DNA of 64,000 nucleotides, from assembly GCA_964036295.1 (NCBI GenBank), contig OZ038464.1, positions 5,566,001-5,630,000 of the forward strand, read 5' to 3'. How positions within the stretch are numbered: the stretch's first letter is position 1; each line of letters opens with the position of its first letter. Both the position numbers and the translations under genes were made by a program. The notes below the pieces were generated by a model. It was given only the letters and a program-made list of their open reading frames with translations, was not told the origin of the DNA and searched no databases. The stretch comes from Plumapathes pennacea. Its lineage: Eukaryota > Cnidaria > Anthozoa > Antipatharia > Myriopathidae. This document shows positions 31,368 through 41,703 of this stretch, piece after piece.

Positions 31368-31576
31368 AACCATTTCACGCCCAAGAGTGATGAACTTCAA
31401 TTTTCTCCTTCTCCATTTTTCACCAGATGTACATTATGCAGTGAGGAGAACTTAGCTTTCGATAACTTGCTCAAATGAAAGCTGATTAAACGATCAATTC
31501 ACTCTTCATCACCCATGCATTTTCTTCCTAAAAGGTTAAAAGGATCTTATTGAGTTTAGGAGTTAAAGGTTAAACA
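31368..31576 (-). mobile_element. MITE, CCTTTCACTCCC family, in copy B
   Basis: The B copy of the insertion at 5880-6085, with matching core (GAGGAGAACTTAGCTTTCGAT). Confidence 0.7.
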
Positions 31577-32227
31577 GAACAGCTTAATCCGCATATAGTT
31601 TGCTCATGATTATCACGCATCTCAGTCGGCGAAATAGAAAACACAGCTCGCATTAATTTTTCGGTCTTGGACAGTTCCCTGACGCCACCTATTATCCTTC
31701 AGAGGCTGTACTCTTTCTTTCATTGGTTTTTCTTACGTTCGCGCATCGCTCTTCGGTTGCAACAAGATTGCTGAATTTTACGCGCAGTGTTTTCCATTTA
31801 CGGCTTGAAAAATTACATGCGGATTGCGCTTTTCACATCTCAACACAAAAGCTTAAATAACTAACTTAGCTCCTTGACAAAGAACAGCATTGAATATCAG
31901 GGAAAACGCTCAATTTTTTGCCAAAAGTAAAAAGGAAGTTTTTCCGCAATAAATCAACAAATCTCACATAGTTGTTACACATCCGCTGACCAGAAATCAC
32001 TGGCAGTTTGCGCGTGCGCGGATAGTGTGATTTATCTTTCGGAATGCGTCAACTTCTAAAGTAAACCAAGGGCCATTCACTGAATTCACTGACAGCGCCA
32101 TTCAGTTTACAATGATTAATTCTCAAAAATTCAGGATCTCCTTTGAAGAATTATTGTCAGTCAGATGTGATTCTGGCTCCTGAACAACACACTACCATTG
32201 TTTAATATTACTGAGTAATTGACTGTT

Positions 32228-35200
32228 TCATGACCTACCCAAAGGAGTCACATCCTCCCCCAGGAGAACAAAAGGAGCCCAGTAGCGGGGATGGCGAAAG
32301 TTCTCGTGGAGTCCTCTCACGCCATTCATGGCTTCGTTGAGGGCCTCGTTCACACTTTTCCCATACGACAGACTTCTGTAGAAATAACACATGAAGCCCA
32401 ACGTTGCGTCATCGTCAACCGCCCATAACGTTACGAGAACTGCGCGAGCTCCAGCTCCGAGAAATGCACGAGCGATGCCGACTACACCCTCTCCGCAGAC
32501 TTTACCACGGCCGCTGTAACAGGAACTTAGAACGACTAGCTTTGCCTTTATATGTTTGCCTTCCAGATCGGAAATTTTCAGCATGATATCTTCGGGATCG
32601 TTTCCTCTAGTTCCGGGTGTACTAGGAGCAAGCAAGATTTCTCCTCTCTCTGCATCTCCGTGAGCTGCAATGTGATCATGTTGGCACTCTCAACGCTTTG
32701 TAGAAACCTGTCTTTGGTCGCTCTTTCTCCTACAAGTGGCTCGACTTTGAGCAGATTGCCGACCATTTCGACTTCTTCCCGTGAGCTTTGTAAACTTGGA
32801 ACAGGAACTAGCTTACCGTCCTTCTTAATTGAGCCGACCTCTGGGTCTCCTATCACTAAGGCTGTCGACAGGCCTCCTGGTTGTTCTGGGTACCCTCTGA
32901 TGACCTCTGCTATTTTTAAAGACGGAATTAGTCTCACTCGTAAGGGGTTTACCAAGTACTGTCCGTTTTCGTCCACTAGGGCGGCAAACGGAACTAGAGC
33001 GAGTGGACCATCAGGGACGATAATCGCTTGTGACCCTGTAATATACTGGCGCACGGGATACAGAAGAATCTGGTACAGCTGTTTTAGCAGACACTTCAGC
33101 GTCAATTTGCCAGGCTGATCATGGTCCTCGCGTTTGTCTTGATTTTCTGAGGACGTTGTTCTGACTATTTCTTGTTCTTGCATAGCTGCAGTATGTGGGA
33201 CTCTTGGCGTACACACCGCTGCTTGTGGGAGAGTCCAGTCGACGGGAATTATGAACCGAGCTGGGGCGGATTTGTGCTTCTTGTTAGTCGGTTTTGATGC
33301 TTTTCGGTAGAGAAATGACAGTGAGCGGTCTTCGCACCTGACTTTTCCACATGACATCATCAGTTCTAGCGTCTTGTTAACCAGAAACTGTAAATCCTTA
33401 GAGGAATCTTCTTTTATGTGCTGCTTTCCGAGTTGTTTGACTTTAATGTCACATGTCCGAAACATTACATCTCCATTTCGCTGTATAATCCAGGTGCAGA
33501 TTTGAGTGTGGAGTAGAGTAAAGAAAAGGACTGTACTATCCAGAGTCTCGACCAATTTTCGTATTTTATGGAGTTCCGAATTATTGCTTGTAGTGACGGA
33601 TGTATGTCCAGCAAGATTGGCAGTAAACATTAGGTCCGTCAGAGCTATTGCTCGCCCCTTTTCTGCAATAACAAGAGCTTCACCTCTTTTATCTTGAACC
33701 AAAAGATTGTGTACGAGATCCTCATAAGTGTCTATAAATAAATCGATAAAGGAAACTTTAACTTCATCCCGCATTGGCACTTTCTCGAACAAATCCTCGA
33801 AACATGATACTCCCTTTCTTAAGAAACTTTCCGCCTTCCTGTATTGACCGAGTACATTATAAAGTTTTCCATAGATCCCACAAACTACTGCTTCGCCCTC
33901 TTTGTGTCCAATTCTTTTCAAGATATTCAGGCTCGTTTTCAGATTTTTAATAGCCTTGCCGTCCTGGCCGAGGGAATGGAAACAAGTGCCAAGGTTCCAA
34001 CAACCTGCTGCTTCGCCTTGTTTGTCTCCAATCTCTTTTGCGATATTTAGCCTCATTTCGTGATATCTAATAGCTTTGTCGTACTGGCCGAGAGAATGGA
34101 AACAAGTGCCCAGTTTCCCATAAGCTACTGCTTCAGCTTTTTTGTGTCCAATTTCTTTTGCAATTTTCAGGTTCATTTCCAGATATTTAATAGCTTTGTC
34201 GTTCTGGCCGAGGGAATGGACACAAGTTCCAAGGTTCCCATAAGCTGTTGCTTCGCCTTCTTTGTGTCCAATTTCTTTTGCGATTTTCAGGTTCATTTCC
34301 TGATATTCAATAGCTTTGTCGTACTGGCCGAGGGAATGGAAACAAGTACCCAAGTTCCCATAAGCTGTTGCTTCGCCTGGTTTGTGTCCAGTCTCTTTTG
34401 CGATATTCAGGTTCATTTCCTGATATTCAATAGCTTTGTCGTACTGGCCGAGGGAATGGAAACAAGTGCCCAGGTTCCCATAAGCTGTTGCTTCGCCTGT
34501 TTTGTGTCCAGTTTCTTTTGCGATATTCAGGTTCATTTCCTGATATTCAATAGCTTTCTCGTATTGTCCGAGAGAATGCAAACAATTACCAATTTTCCCA
34601 TAAGCTACTGCTTCGCCTGTTTTGTGTCCAATCTCTTTTGCGATATTCAGGTTCATTTCCAGATATTCAATAGCTTTGTCGTATTGTCCGAGAGAATGCA
34701 AACAATTACTAAGTTTCCCATAAGCTACTGCTTCTACTTTTTTGTGTCCAGTTTCTTTGGCAATATTCAGGTTCATTTCCAGATATTCAATAGCTTTCTT
34801 GTATTGTCCGAGAGAATGCAAACAATTGCCAAGTTTCCCATAAGCTACTGCTTCGCCTGTTTTGTGTCCAGTCTCTTTTGCGATATTCAGGTTCATTTCC
34901 TGATATTTAATAGCTTCCTTGTATTGCCCAAGAGAATGAAAACAATCGCCAATTTTCCCATAAGCTACTGCTTCTGACTTTTTGTGTCCAATTTCTTTTG
35001 CGATATTCACGTTCATTCCCAGATATTTGATAGCTGTCTCGTATTGTCCGAGAGAATGGAAACAATCGCCAAGCTTCCCATAAGCTACTGCTTCTGCTTT
35101 TTTGTGTCCAATTTCTTTTGCGATATTCAGGTTCATTTCCTGATATTTAATAGCTTTGTCGTACTGGCTAAGGGAATGGAAACAAGTCCCAAGGTTCCCA

Positions 35201-35683
35201 TAAGCTGCTGCTACGCCTTCGTTGTGTCCAATCTCTTTTGCGATATCCACGCTCATTTCCTGATATTTAATAGCTTTGTTGTACTGGCCGAGGGAATCGA
35301 AACAAATTCCTAGGCTCGCACAAGCTGCTGCTTCGCCTTCTTTGTGTCCAATTTCTTTTGCGATATTCAGTTTCATTTCCTGATATTTAATAGCTTTGTC
35401 GTACTGGCCAAGGGAATGGAAGTAAGTCCCAAGGTTCCCACAAACTACTGCTAGTACACCTTCTTTGTTTCCAATCTCTTTTGCGATATCCATGCTCATT
35501 TTCAGATATTTAATAGCTTTCTCGTACTGGCCGAGATTATGGAAACAAATTCCTAGGCTCGCACAAGCTCCTGCGTTGCCCTTTTTTTTTTTTGTCTCCA
35601 ATCTGTTTTACGATATTCCGGTTTATTTCCAGGTGTTTTATAGCTTCGTCGTACTGGCCAAGAGATTTGCAAGGTTTTCTTAA
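32228..35683 (-). pseudogene. TPR-CHAT copy B, frameshifted at the catalytic His
   Basis: Same architecture as copy A with about 16 TPR units of 40 residues. The main frame ends prematurely near 32578 because one base is missing at about 32673 (GTGATCATG here, GTGGATCATG in A and C). The deletion lies in the IHIAAHG motif, so the His side is lost from the main frame; the rest of the CHAT domain, including LSSCYSGRGK, continues in another frame to the TGA at 32228. The first repeat is also out of frame: a run of 12 T at 35582-35593 (A on the coding strand) replaces the usual short tract, and no ATG precedes the array in frame. Otherwise residues match C closely, so the break is recent. If expressed it would give TPRs plus a protease-dead tail. 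A sequencing error at the single base cannot be excluded. Confidence 0.8.
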
Positions 35684-36816
35684 ACGGGATATTTGTAATG
35701 ACCTGAAAAGGTAAAGTTTTGGTTTATATACTAGAAGAGCACTTTAGCAAAGAGTAGATCACATTTTCTTCGGTAGAGTCTGTTCAAATTTGGAAGATTA
35801 TTCTAATGTGAATTTCAGGTCAACTTTTAAACATGTAGGGCCATTTTAGTTTTAAACAGAGCATAACTTATATCTAGTTTGTCCATTAATTGAAGTTTGT
35901 ACGGACTTCGTTAACCAGGGTTACCCAAAGGTTAAATTGCAGTGTTTTAGAACATGGATTAGCTCCGGTTGTAAAAGACCACGTTTAGTCGTGATCCGAT
36001 TAGCATGCAGCTTTTTTTTAAACCTTATTTAGATCAGGACTTTCTTAATCGCGGTCCAAACCTTGTTTAAGCGACAAAAAATTGGCCAGCAGGATTTTAA
36101 GACCTATGAAAAGTTTGTATATTGTACTCTTATTCTTTGTTTGATGTCATATTTAATCATTAACTTAGTTTTACATTTGATTGAATCATCGTGATATTTA
36201 TAACGAGTTCATTGCCAGAACATTCTTTTGTCGATAAAATGTTTCAATATAACACGAACTACTGCGTTGATCAAAATCGAAATAGTTCCAAACCTGATCA
36301 ATAAAGTCCCAATGTCATAAAATATATCAAATTTGACATATCTGTTATACCGCATAGATGACAAAAACTAATATTTCACAAGAATATCTTCACCATTTTT
36401 GGTTCTGCGTAGATCTATGCCGATAAATTTAGAAGTGAAAAATGCCTGCACGAAAAGTATCTTGTTTTCACAAAAGAGAAAGCTCACTTTGTTTATAACT
36501 CAGGGAGTTCACATGTGTTTGTGTCAGTTGTTTCCTTTTTATCTTTGCAGAAACATCAACTGGTATATACAGATTTTTACTTACCATCATCTTACTTGCA
36601 TCTTACCTTGCATAAATCTTTCCTTTGTTTTCTCCAGCTGCAGAATGATATTTTCGGTGACACGCTATAATGTCGATTAGCTGGTTCTGTTTGAAGATAA
36701 GTTTAAAAATTGCTTTGGAAAAGAGATACATGGCAGTGATCGACGACCTGGATCATGCTTACGCGATTTCCACTTAATGCTTTGCGCGCTATCAAGTGGG
36801 TGAATTAACTGATTAT
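35684..36816. other. 5' flank of TPR-CHAT copy B
   Basis: Nearly identical to 45486-46619 and similar to 11738-13360, but without the copy-A MITE. Frames in it (for example 36399-36680) are not preserved in A, so no gene is called. Confidence 0.5.
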
Positions 36817-37182
36817 TCACAATAACTCAAAACTTGTCATGGTTGGTCCAAGCTCACAGAAAGTGTACATTCGCCTTCCCACTATTTTCTTTGTAAAAAT
36901 CCCAGTCTTTGCAACCAGGATCTCGGTAAACCAGGCTGGCTCGTTGCTCATGCAAACACCGGATGAAAATTTGGCAGCATTTTGCCTCGTCTGCTGAATT
37001 TTCCACATAAGAAGTATACCATTTAGCTGCAGCAGTAAAGCTACAACAGTTGACAAAGCTACGATCATAGGCACGATGGAATAATATTTACGTGGCGCCC
37101 TTTTGTTCTTCTTGAAAACAAGCTGAGAATCGCGGACGAAACTACTAAAACGCGAATTAAATTGAAGCATTGGAAATAGCAT
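36817..37182 (-). pseudogene. Decayed membrane-anchor exon, copy B
   Basis: A 121-codon open frame with FKKNKRAPRKYYSIVPMIVA and VVALLLQLNGILLMWKIQQT, a basic stretch then one membrane segment. Compared with A, the presumed start ATG is AGG (RAPRK), and 16 nt between the codons for KFSS and CMSNE are missing, which throws the C-terminal part out of the ancestral frame. The apparent N-terminus (MLFPMLQFNSRFSSF) reads into antisense of the LINE fragment and is not ancestral. Confidence 0.5.
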
Positions 37183-37415
37183 ATGAGAGAGAAATAATGT
37201 GACTACACAACGAAAGGAGCAATTATTTGATCACGTGCAAGTTGGTACAAATGTTCTTGGAAAAGAAAAAGTATTTTCTTAATTTACAAAATAATCAAAA
37301 GAAAAGCACTAAAAGAAAACTTAAACTCAAAGATGAAAAAATAATTACAAATCCCGATCGCACCATGGACGAGTTGCACTCTTTTTATTTAGACCTGTTT
37401 AGTGAAATGAATTAA
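37130..37415 (+). mobile_element. LINE ORF2 fragment, copy B
   Basis: Reads YDYTTKGAII, a stop, then SRASWY, KKYFLNLQNNQKKSTKRKL and NPDRTMDELHSFYLDLFSE. The same fragment as in A and C. Confidence 0.75.
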
Positions 37416-38357
37416 GAATAGGTAAAGGTTTACGGGTATATTCAAAGCATTCACGGCTATTCACTCCAGGCAATTCATTTCTTGTGCACAATTCAAAACA
37501 GTATGTACACATGTATTTTGTGTAGACCGATTTATCGAGGCACAAGAGGTTTGTGTACGTATTACTCTGTTGAGACTCTTTTGAGCGAAACTCCGACCAT
37601 GCCTATTTTTGCGAGAGTGTTCTTCCTTGCTGTGAAAGCATTAAGGAAATGTCGTGGGAAATTTCGCTGTTTTCAGTTTCGAACAGCCCGTAGACCCAGT
37701 ACGAACTCAAAACATTCAAGCTGAGTCACTGTACTCGGTGGCTTTAAGCCAACTGACCCGATGTGGTATTCAAAATAGCCGAGGGGGGTCGATGCAGTAC
37801 GGCCGCATACAGCAAGCGATTACGGCTTTAGAATTGGAAATGTGTTTGAGCGTGAAAATACAGCAACGATATTGTATCAATGCGTATATGTCTAGCGCGA
37901 GCGAGTAGGCAGCATTTAACTTCCATTGCGGAACTGCTAGTTTATAGTGATCCTTGTTGTCACGCACATGACAAAGCAAGGCCATAGTCGTAATCCGTGA
38001 AATCAAGTACAACTAACACTGACTTCTTTAACGAGGCTTACCTTTTTTCCAACAAAGAATCCAACTCCGTCCGCAATCAAATAACTTCGGAAAACTGTGA
38101 TAACGTTTTATATACACATGAGCTTTTAAAATATCTTATTGCACTTTCTGTCAGTATTGCCCGAATTAAGTCGGGTGCGGCCCCACTGGTCAGTTCTAAA
38201 TCAATAACTTTTGTCATAATGATTCATCAGGTCACTCGCGCATCGAAAACTGAAACGTTCATGGACCATTGCACTTTTTGTAAAATTTCGTGGTGGCCTG
38301 AGAGGCAATACTATAAATAATCAGTAAAAAAAATTGCCCAAAAAGATGTCTGATCTT

Positions 38358-38555
38358 TAACCTTTCCACTCCTGAAAGCGATGAAGCTGAATTTACTTGC
38401 TTTATCAAATAGTTGTCACTTAATAAGGATAATTTGCCGTCTGATAACTTACTGATAATTTGATACAACTATTATAATTCTTCACTACACTCCCATATGA
38501 TTTCTTCTCGATTGGTTGGGAGAATTTGTATTTTAGGAATGGAAGAATTTAAAAG
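38358..38555. mobile_element. MITE, CCTTTCACTCCC family, in copy B
   Basis: Starts AACCTTTCCACTCCTGAAAG and ends near GGGAGAATTTGTATTTTAGG. The counterparts are 15057-15190 (shorter) and 48160-48345. Confidence 0.65.
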
Positions 38556-38804
38556 TAGTTCGGCATTAGACCAGATGACTCCAGCGCTTTTCTATTTTCT
38601 TAAATTTATCAGGCCTTCCATGATTTTACCATTCATTGTTACGAACGAGTGTGACATGGCTATTGCACGTAATTTACAGGTTTATAAGCTAGAAACTGCA
38701 ATTCTGAAAAATGGTGGTTTATTAACGATAAGAATAACACTAGATCTGTAATTCTATTCTTTGTCAGTATATCAGTCCGGAATATTACACAAGACAAGAC
38801 ATAG

Positions 38805-39100
38805 AGGATATTACACGGCGGCGCGAAGATATTAATTTTATTTTCTCGTGGTAAAAACAATATTTTACGAACGAGCGCTTCGCGAGTGAGTAAAATATTG
38901 TTTTTACCACGAGAAAATAAAATCCATATCTTCAAGCCGCCGTGTAATTTTCTTTTTATTATATTAGACACGAGTGTTTTACGAGAAATTGCACAAACAA
39001 TCGTGCAAAAGCGGGAAATGATGCCAACGATATCCTCACTAGTGAGGATATGGAAAATACGCCACTCGGGTCCCGGATGTAGTTTCCAGTAAAACTGAAT
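38805..39100. mobile_element. Foldback MITE pair at the B/C junction
   Basis: 38809-38948 is an almost perfect hairpin: ATTACACGGCGGCGCGAAG at one end and its complement CAAGCCGCCGTGTAAT at the other, with a short CTTCGCG centre. It is followed by TTTTTATTATATTAGACACGAG and ends near CACTCGGGTCCCGGATGTAG. Both parts are also present, in opposite orientation, at 29785-30416. Copy B similarity stops just before and copy C starts just after. Confidence 0.75.
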
Positions 39101-39206
39101 GTCTCAGGCAGTTGCTGGTCACACAATGCAACAGTGGGATAACAAAGGGGACTATTGTTTGCGCATTCTCAGAAATTCACTGCTCGTTTCACGGACGAAG
39201 CCAGGG

Positions 39207-39230
39207 GAGGGGGGGGGGGGGGGGGGGGGG
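39207..39230. repeat. Poly-G tract
   Basis: A run of about 23 G at the site equivalent to 4763-4785. Confidence 0.95.
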
Positions 39231-40422
39231 ATGGTTATAGTCATGTGAATATTGGAGTTTTAAAGAAAACTTTACTTTATGGGCTAAATGCAATTTGCTC
39301 AATATTAAGGCTCAACTGCTTTATCGCTCTCTTGAATCTGAGGTATAGTGACGCTCAGGTTTGCCCTAAAAAAGACATTCAACGATCATTTTTAATACCA
39401 AGCGGAGTACGAATTATAAAAGGAAACTAAACGAAGTTCGCACATGGTGAACTAAATTTTACTGCGATGATATCTCACAGAATAGTTGTTTTAATCGTGG
39501 AAGAGACTGGGCTACTGCTTGGAGCAAAAAATAATCGAGTTTAAGAAGTCACTATGGCAATACTCCTTTACTATACCAGTTGTAGCATAAATGGAGTAAG
39601 AGCGCTGAGTTATAGCAATTATAGATATGTACATCAGCCAAGAATACAAAAAATATGTACAGGTCAATAATAAACTAGTAAAGATGGACTAAGTAAGCCG
39701 CCGATTGTGATGTTAGACGGATTATTAACGTTATCAACGGCGTTTAACATACGTCTATAAACTCGGCCTTGTTTTGCAGGACCTGAATTTGAAATTGTCA
39801 TAAAGAATCATACATCGTCTTCTATAAAACAAACTCTTAATTTATTGGGCTATAACCAACTTTCGACTTTATCAAATTTAATGTTTTGCTAATAAGAGCG
39901 ACTTTCGGAGGACTTCCCAAGGTAATCGTGTGATTGGTTTGGTTTGGTGTTTGCTTCATGTTTAGATTGGTCCAAAAATAGAAGCAAAATCTCAATTGCG
40001 ATAACTTGGCGATAACGTTTTCTTGCATGCATGATTGGTTTCTTCAAGGTAAAACCACACGCAAGTTTTGGGGCTTCTGATTGATTGAAAGTATTTCTTA
40101 CAGCCTCAGCATGTGATTTGCGGTGTTGTTACTTTGGTTTTGATCATCCGAAAACCTCTGTGACGCGATCAATGCAATTATTACACGAACATCTCATGAT
40201 CAATTTCAGTGAAACTGCTCTTCCTCAACATACAGTATTACTAACAGTACTTTTAAAATGAGGTTTTTGTAACATAACGTTCTTTAGCTTCTGTTGTTTT
40301 AAAATATTGCTCAAAAATAAACATAGGAACGCAACTAGGTAATTAGATATTCTGTTAAAATCAGAACAGAAATTGTTTGAGCATCTTATATACAACACCC
40401 AAAAAAGCGAGGTAACGTGTTA

Positions 40423-40850
40423 TGCACAAGTCAATTGAAACCCCCCCCCCCCCCCCCCCACCTCGGGGAACGGTGGGGACATGGATTTTCTTTGTTGCAA
40501 TAATCGACTATTCCCCCACCCCATGGGACATAATGTGCTGACAAATCCCCCACATTGTGGGGCCAAAAATTGACAAAATTTTACAAAAGAGGCTTTGCAC
40601 GGAAAACTTCTCTCACGAACGAACCGCGTGGTCGAACTGGACGAGGCCGCATTGAATCATATTTTTGGTCAAATCTCCCACCTTGAGCCCCACCGCCGAG
40701 GGGGATTTTCTCTTCATGATTCCCGACCTACCCCTTCGGGCTTAAACACCTTTCATATACGAAAAAATGCCCCACATTGCCCCACCATTCCCCGAAGTTG
40801 GGGGGGGGGGGGGGGGGGGGGGGGGGTGGGGGTTACAATTGACTGGTGCA
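40423..40850. mobile_element. MITE with poly-C/poly-G arms and TTA duplication, copy C only
   Basis: The ends are TGCACAAGTCAATTG and the complement CAATTGACTGGTGCA. Each arm carries a long homopolymer (about 20 C at 40441-40459, about 26 G at 40801-40826) followed by inverted CACCTCGGGGAACGGTGGGG-type sequence. Flanking TTA is at 40420-40422 and 40851-40853. Copy A has the undisturbed site CGTGTTATAATGTAGC. A 3-bp TTA duplication suits a Harbinger-like element. A frame at 40595-40861 inside it is not a recognised protein. Confidence 0.85.
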
Positions 40851-40865
40851 TTATAATGTAGCTAT

Positions 40866-41072
40866 TTGCAACCATTTCACACCCAAGAGTGATGAACTTC
40901 AATTTTCTCCTTCTTCATGTTTTAGCAGATATATGTTATGTATAGTGAGGAGAACTTGGCTTTCAATAACTTGCCCAAATGAACGCTGGTTAAACGATCA
41001 ATTCACTCTACATCACCCATACATTTTCTTCCTAAAAGGTTGAGAGGTTCTGATTGAGCTTAGGAGTTAAAG
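40866..41072 (-). mobile_element. MITE, CCTTTCACTCCC family, in copy C
   Basis: Same insertion as 5880-6085 and 31368-31576. Confidence 0.7.
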
Positions 41073-41703
41073 GGTCTAACAAAACAACTGAATCCGCATG
41101 TAGTTTGTTCGCGTGAATATCATCGCAGTCGGCGAAATATAACACGGCTCGCATTAATTTCTCGGTCTCGGACAGTTCCCTGACACCGTCTATTATCCTT
41201 CAGATGCTGTCTTCCTTCTTTCATTTGTTCTTCTTACGTTCGCGCATCGTTCTTCAATTGCAACAAGATTACTAAATTTTACGCGCAGTGTTTTCCATTT
41301 CCGGCTTGAGAAATTATAGGCGGACTGCGCTTTTCACTAAGAACTAACTTAGCTCCTTGACAAAGGACAGCATTGAATATCAGGGAAAACGCTCAATTTT
41401 TTGCCAAAAGTAAAACAACAAGTTTTTTCCGCAATAAGCCAACAATTCTCACAGAGTTGTTACACATCCGCTGACCAGAAATCACTGGCAGTTTGCGCGT
41501 GCGCGGGTAGTGTGATTTATCTTTGGGAATGCGTCAACTTCTAAAGTAAACCAAGGGCCATTCACTGACAGCGCCATTCAGTTTACAATGATTAATTCTC
41601 AAAAATTCAGGATCTCCTTTGAAGAACTATTGTCAGTCAGATGTGATTCTGGCTTCTGAACAACACACTACCATTGTTTAATATTACTGAGTAATTCACT
41701 GTT

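Larger units (their letters stand above)
25530..38790. repeat. Duplicated segment, copy B
   Basis: Same order and orientation as copy A. The left part matches A to about 28620, with B-specific insertions at about 28238-28370, 28671-29315 and 29785-30416. From about 32000 to 38790 it is nearly identical to C (constant offset of about 9,803 bp across the 5' flank), so B and C arose recently from one another or have been homogenised. Confidence 0.88.

Noticed and set aside
36399..36680. 93-codon plus-strand ORF shared by B and C (46202-46483)
   Set aside because: Identity reflects recent duplication; the equivalent stretch in copy A has stops.
36817..37182. Direct splice from the membrane-anchor exon into TPR-CHAT copy B
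   Set aside because: The GTGAGC donor after ...MYTFC leaves one base T, which joined to AG of the candidate acceptor makes a stop; the exon is also frameshifted relative to copy A.
40595..40861. 88-codon ORF in copy C
   Set aside because: Sits in a MITE and ends in a translated poly-G tract.
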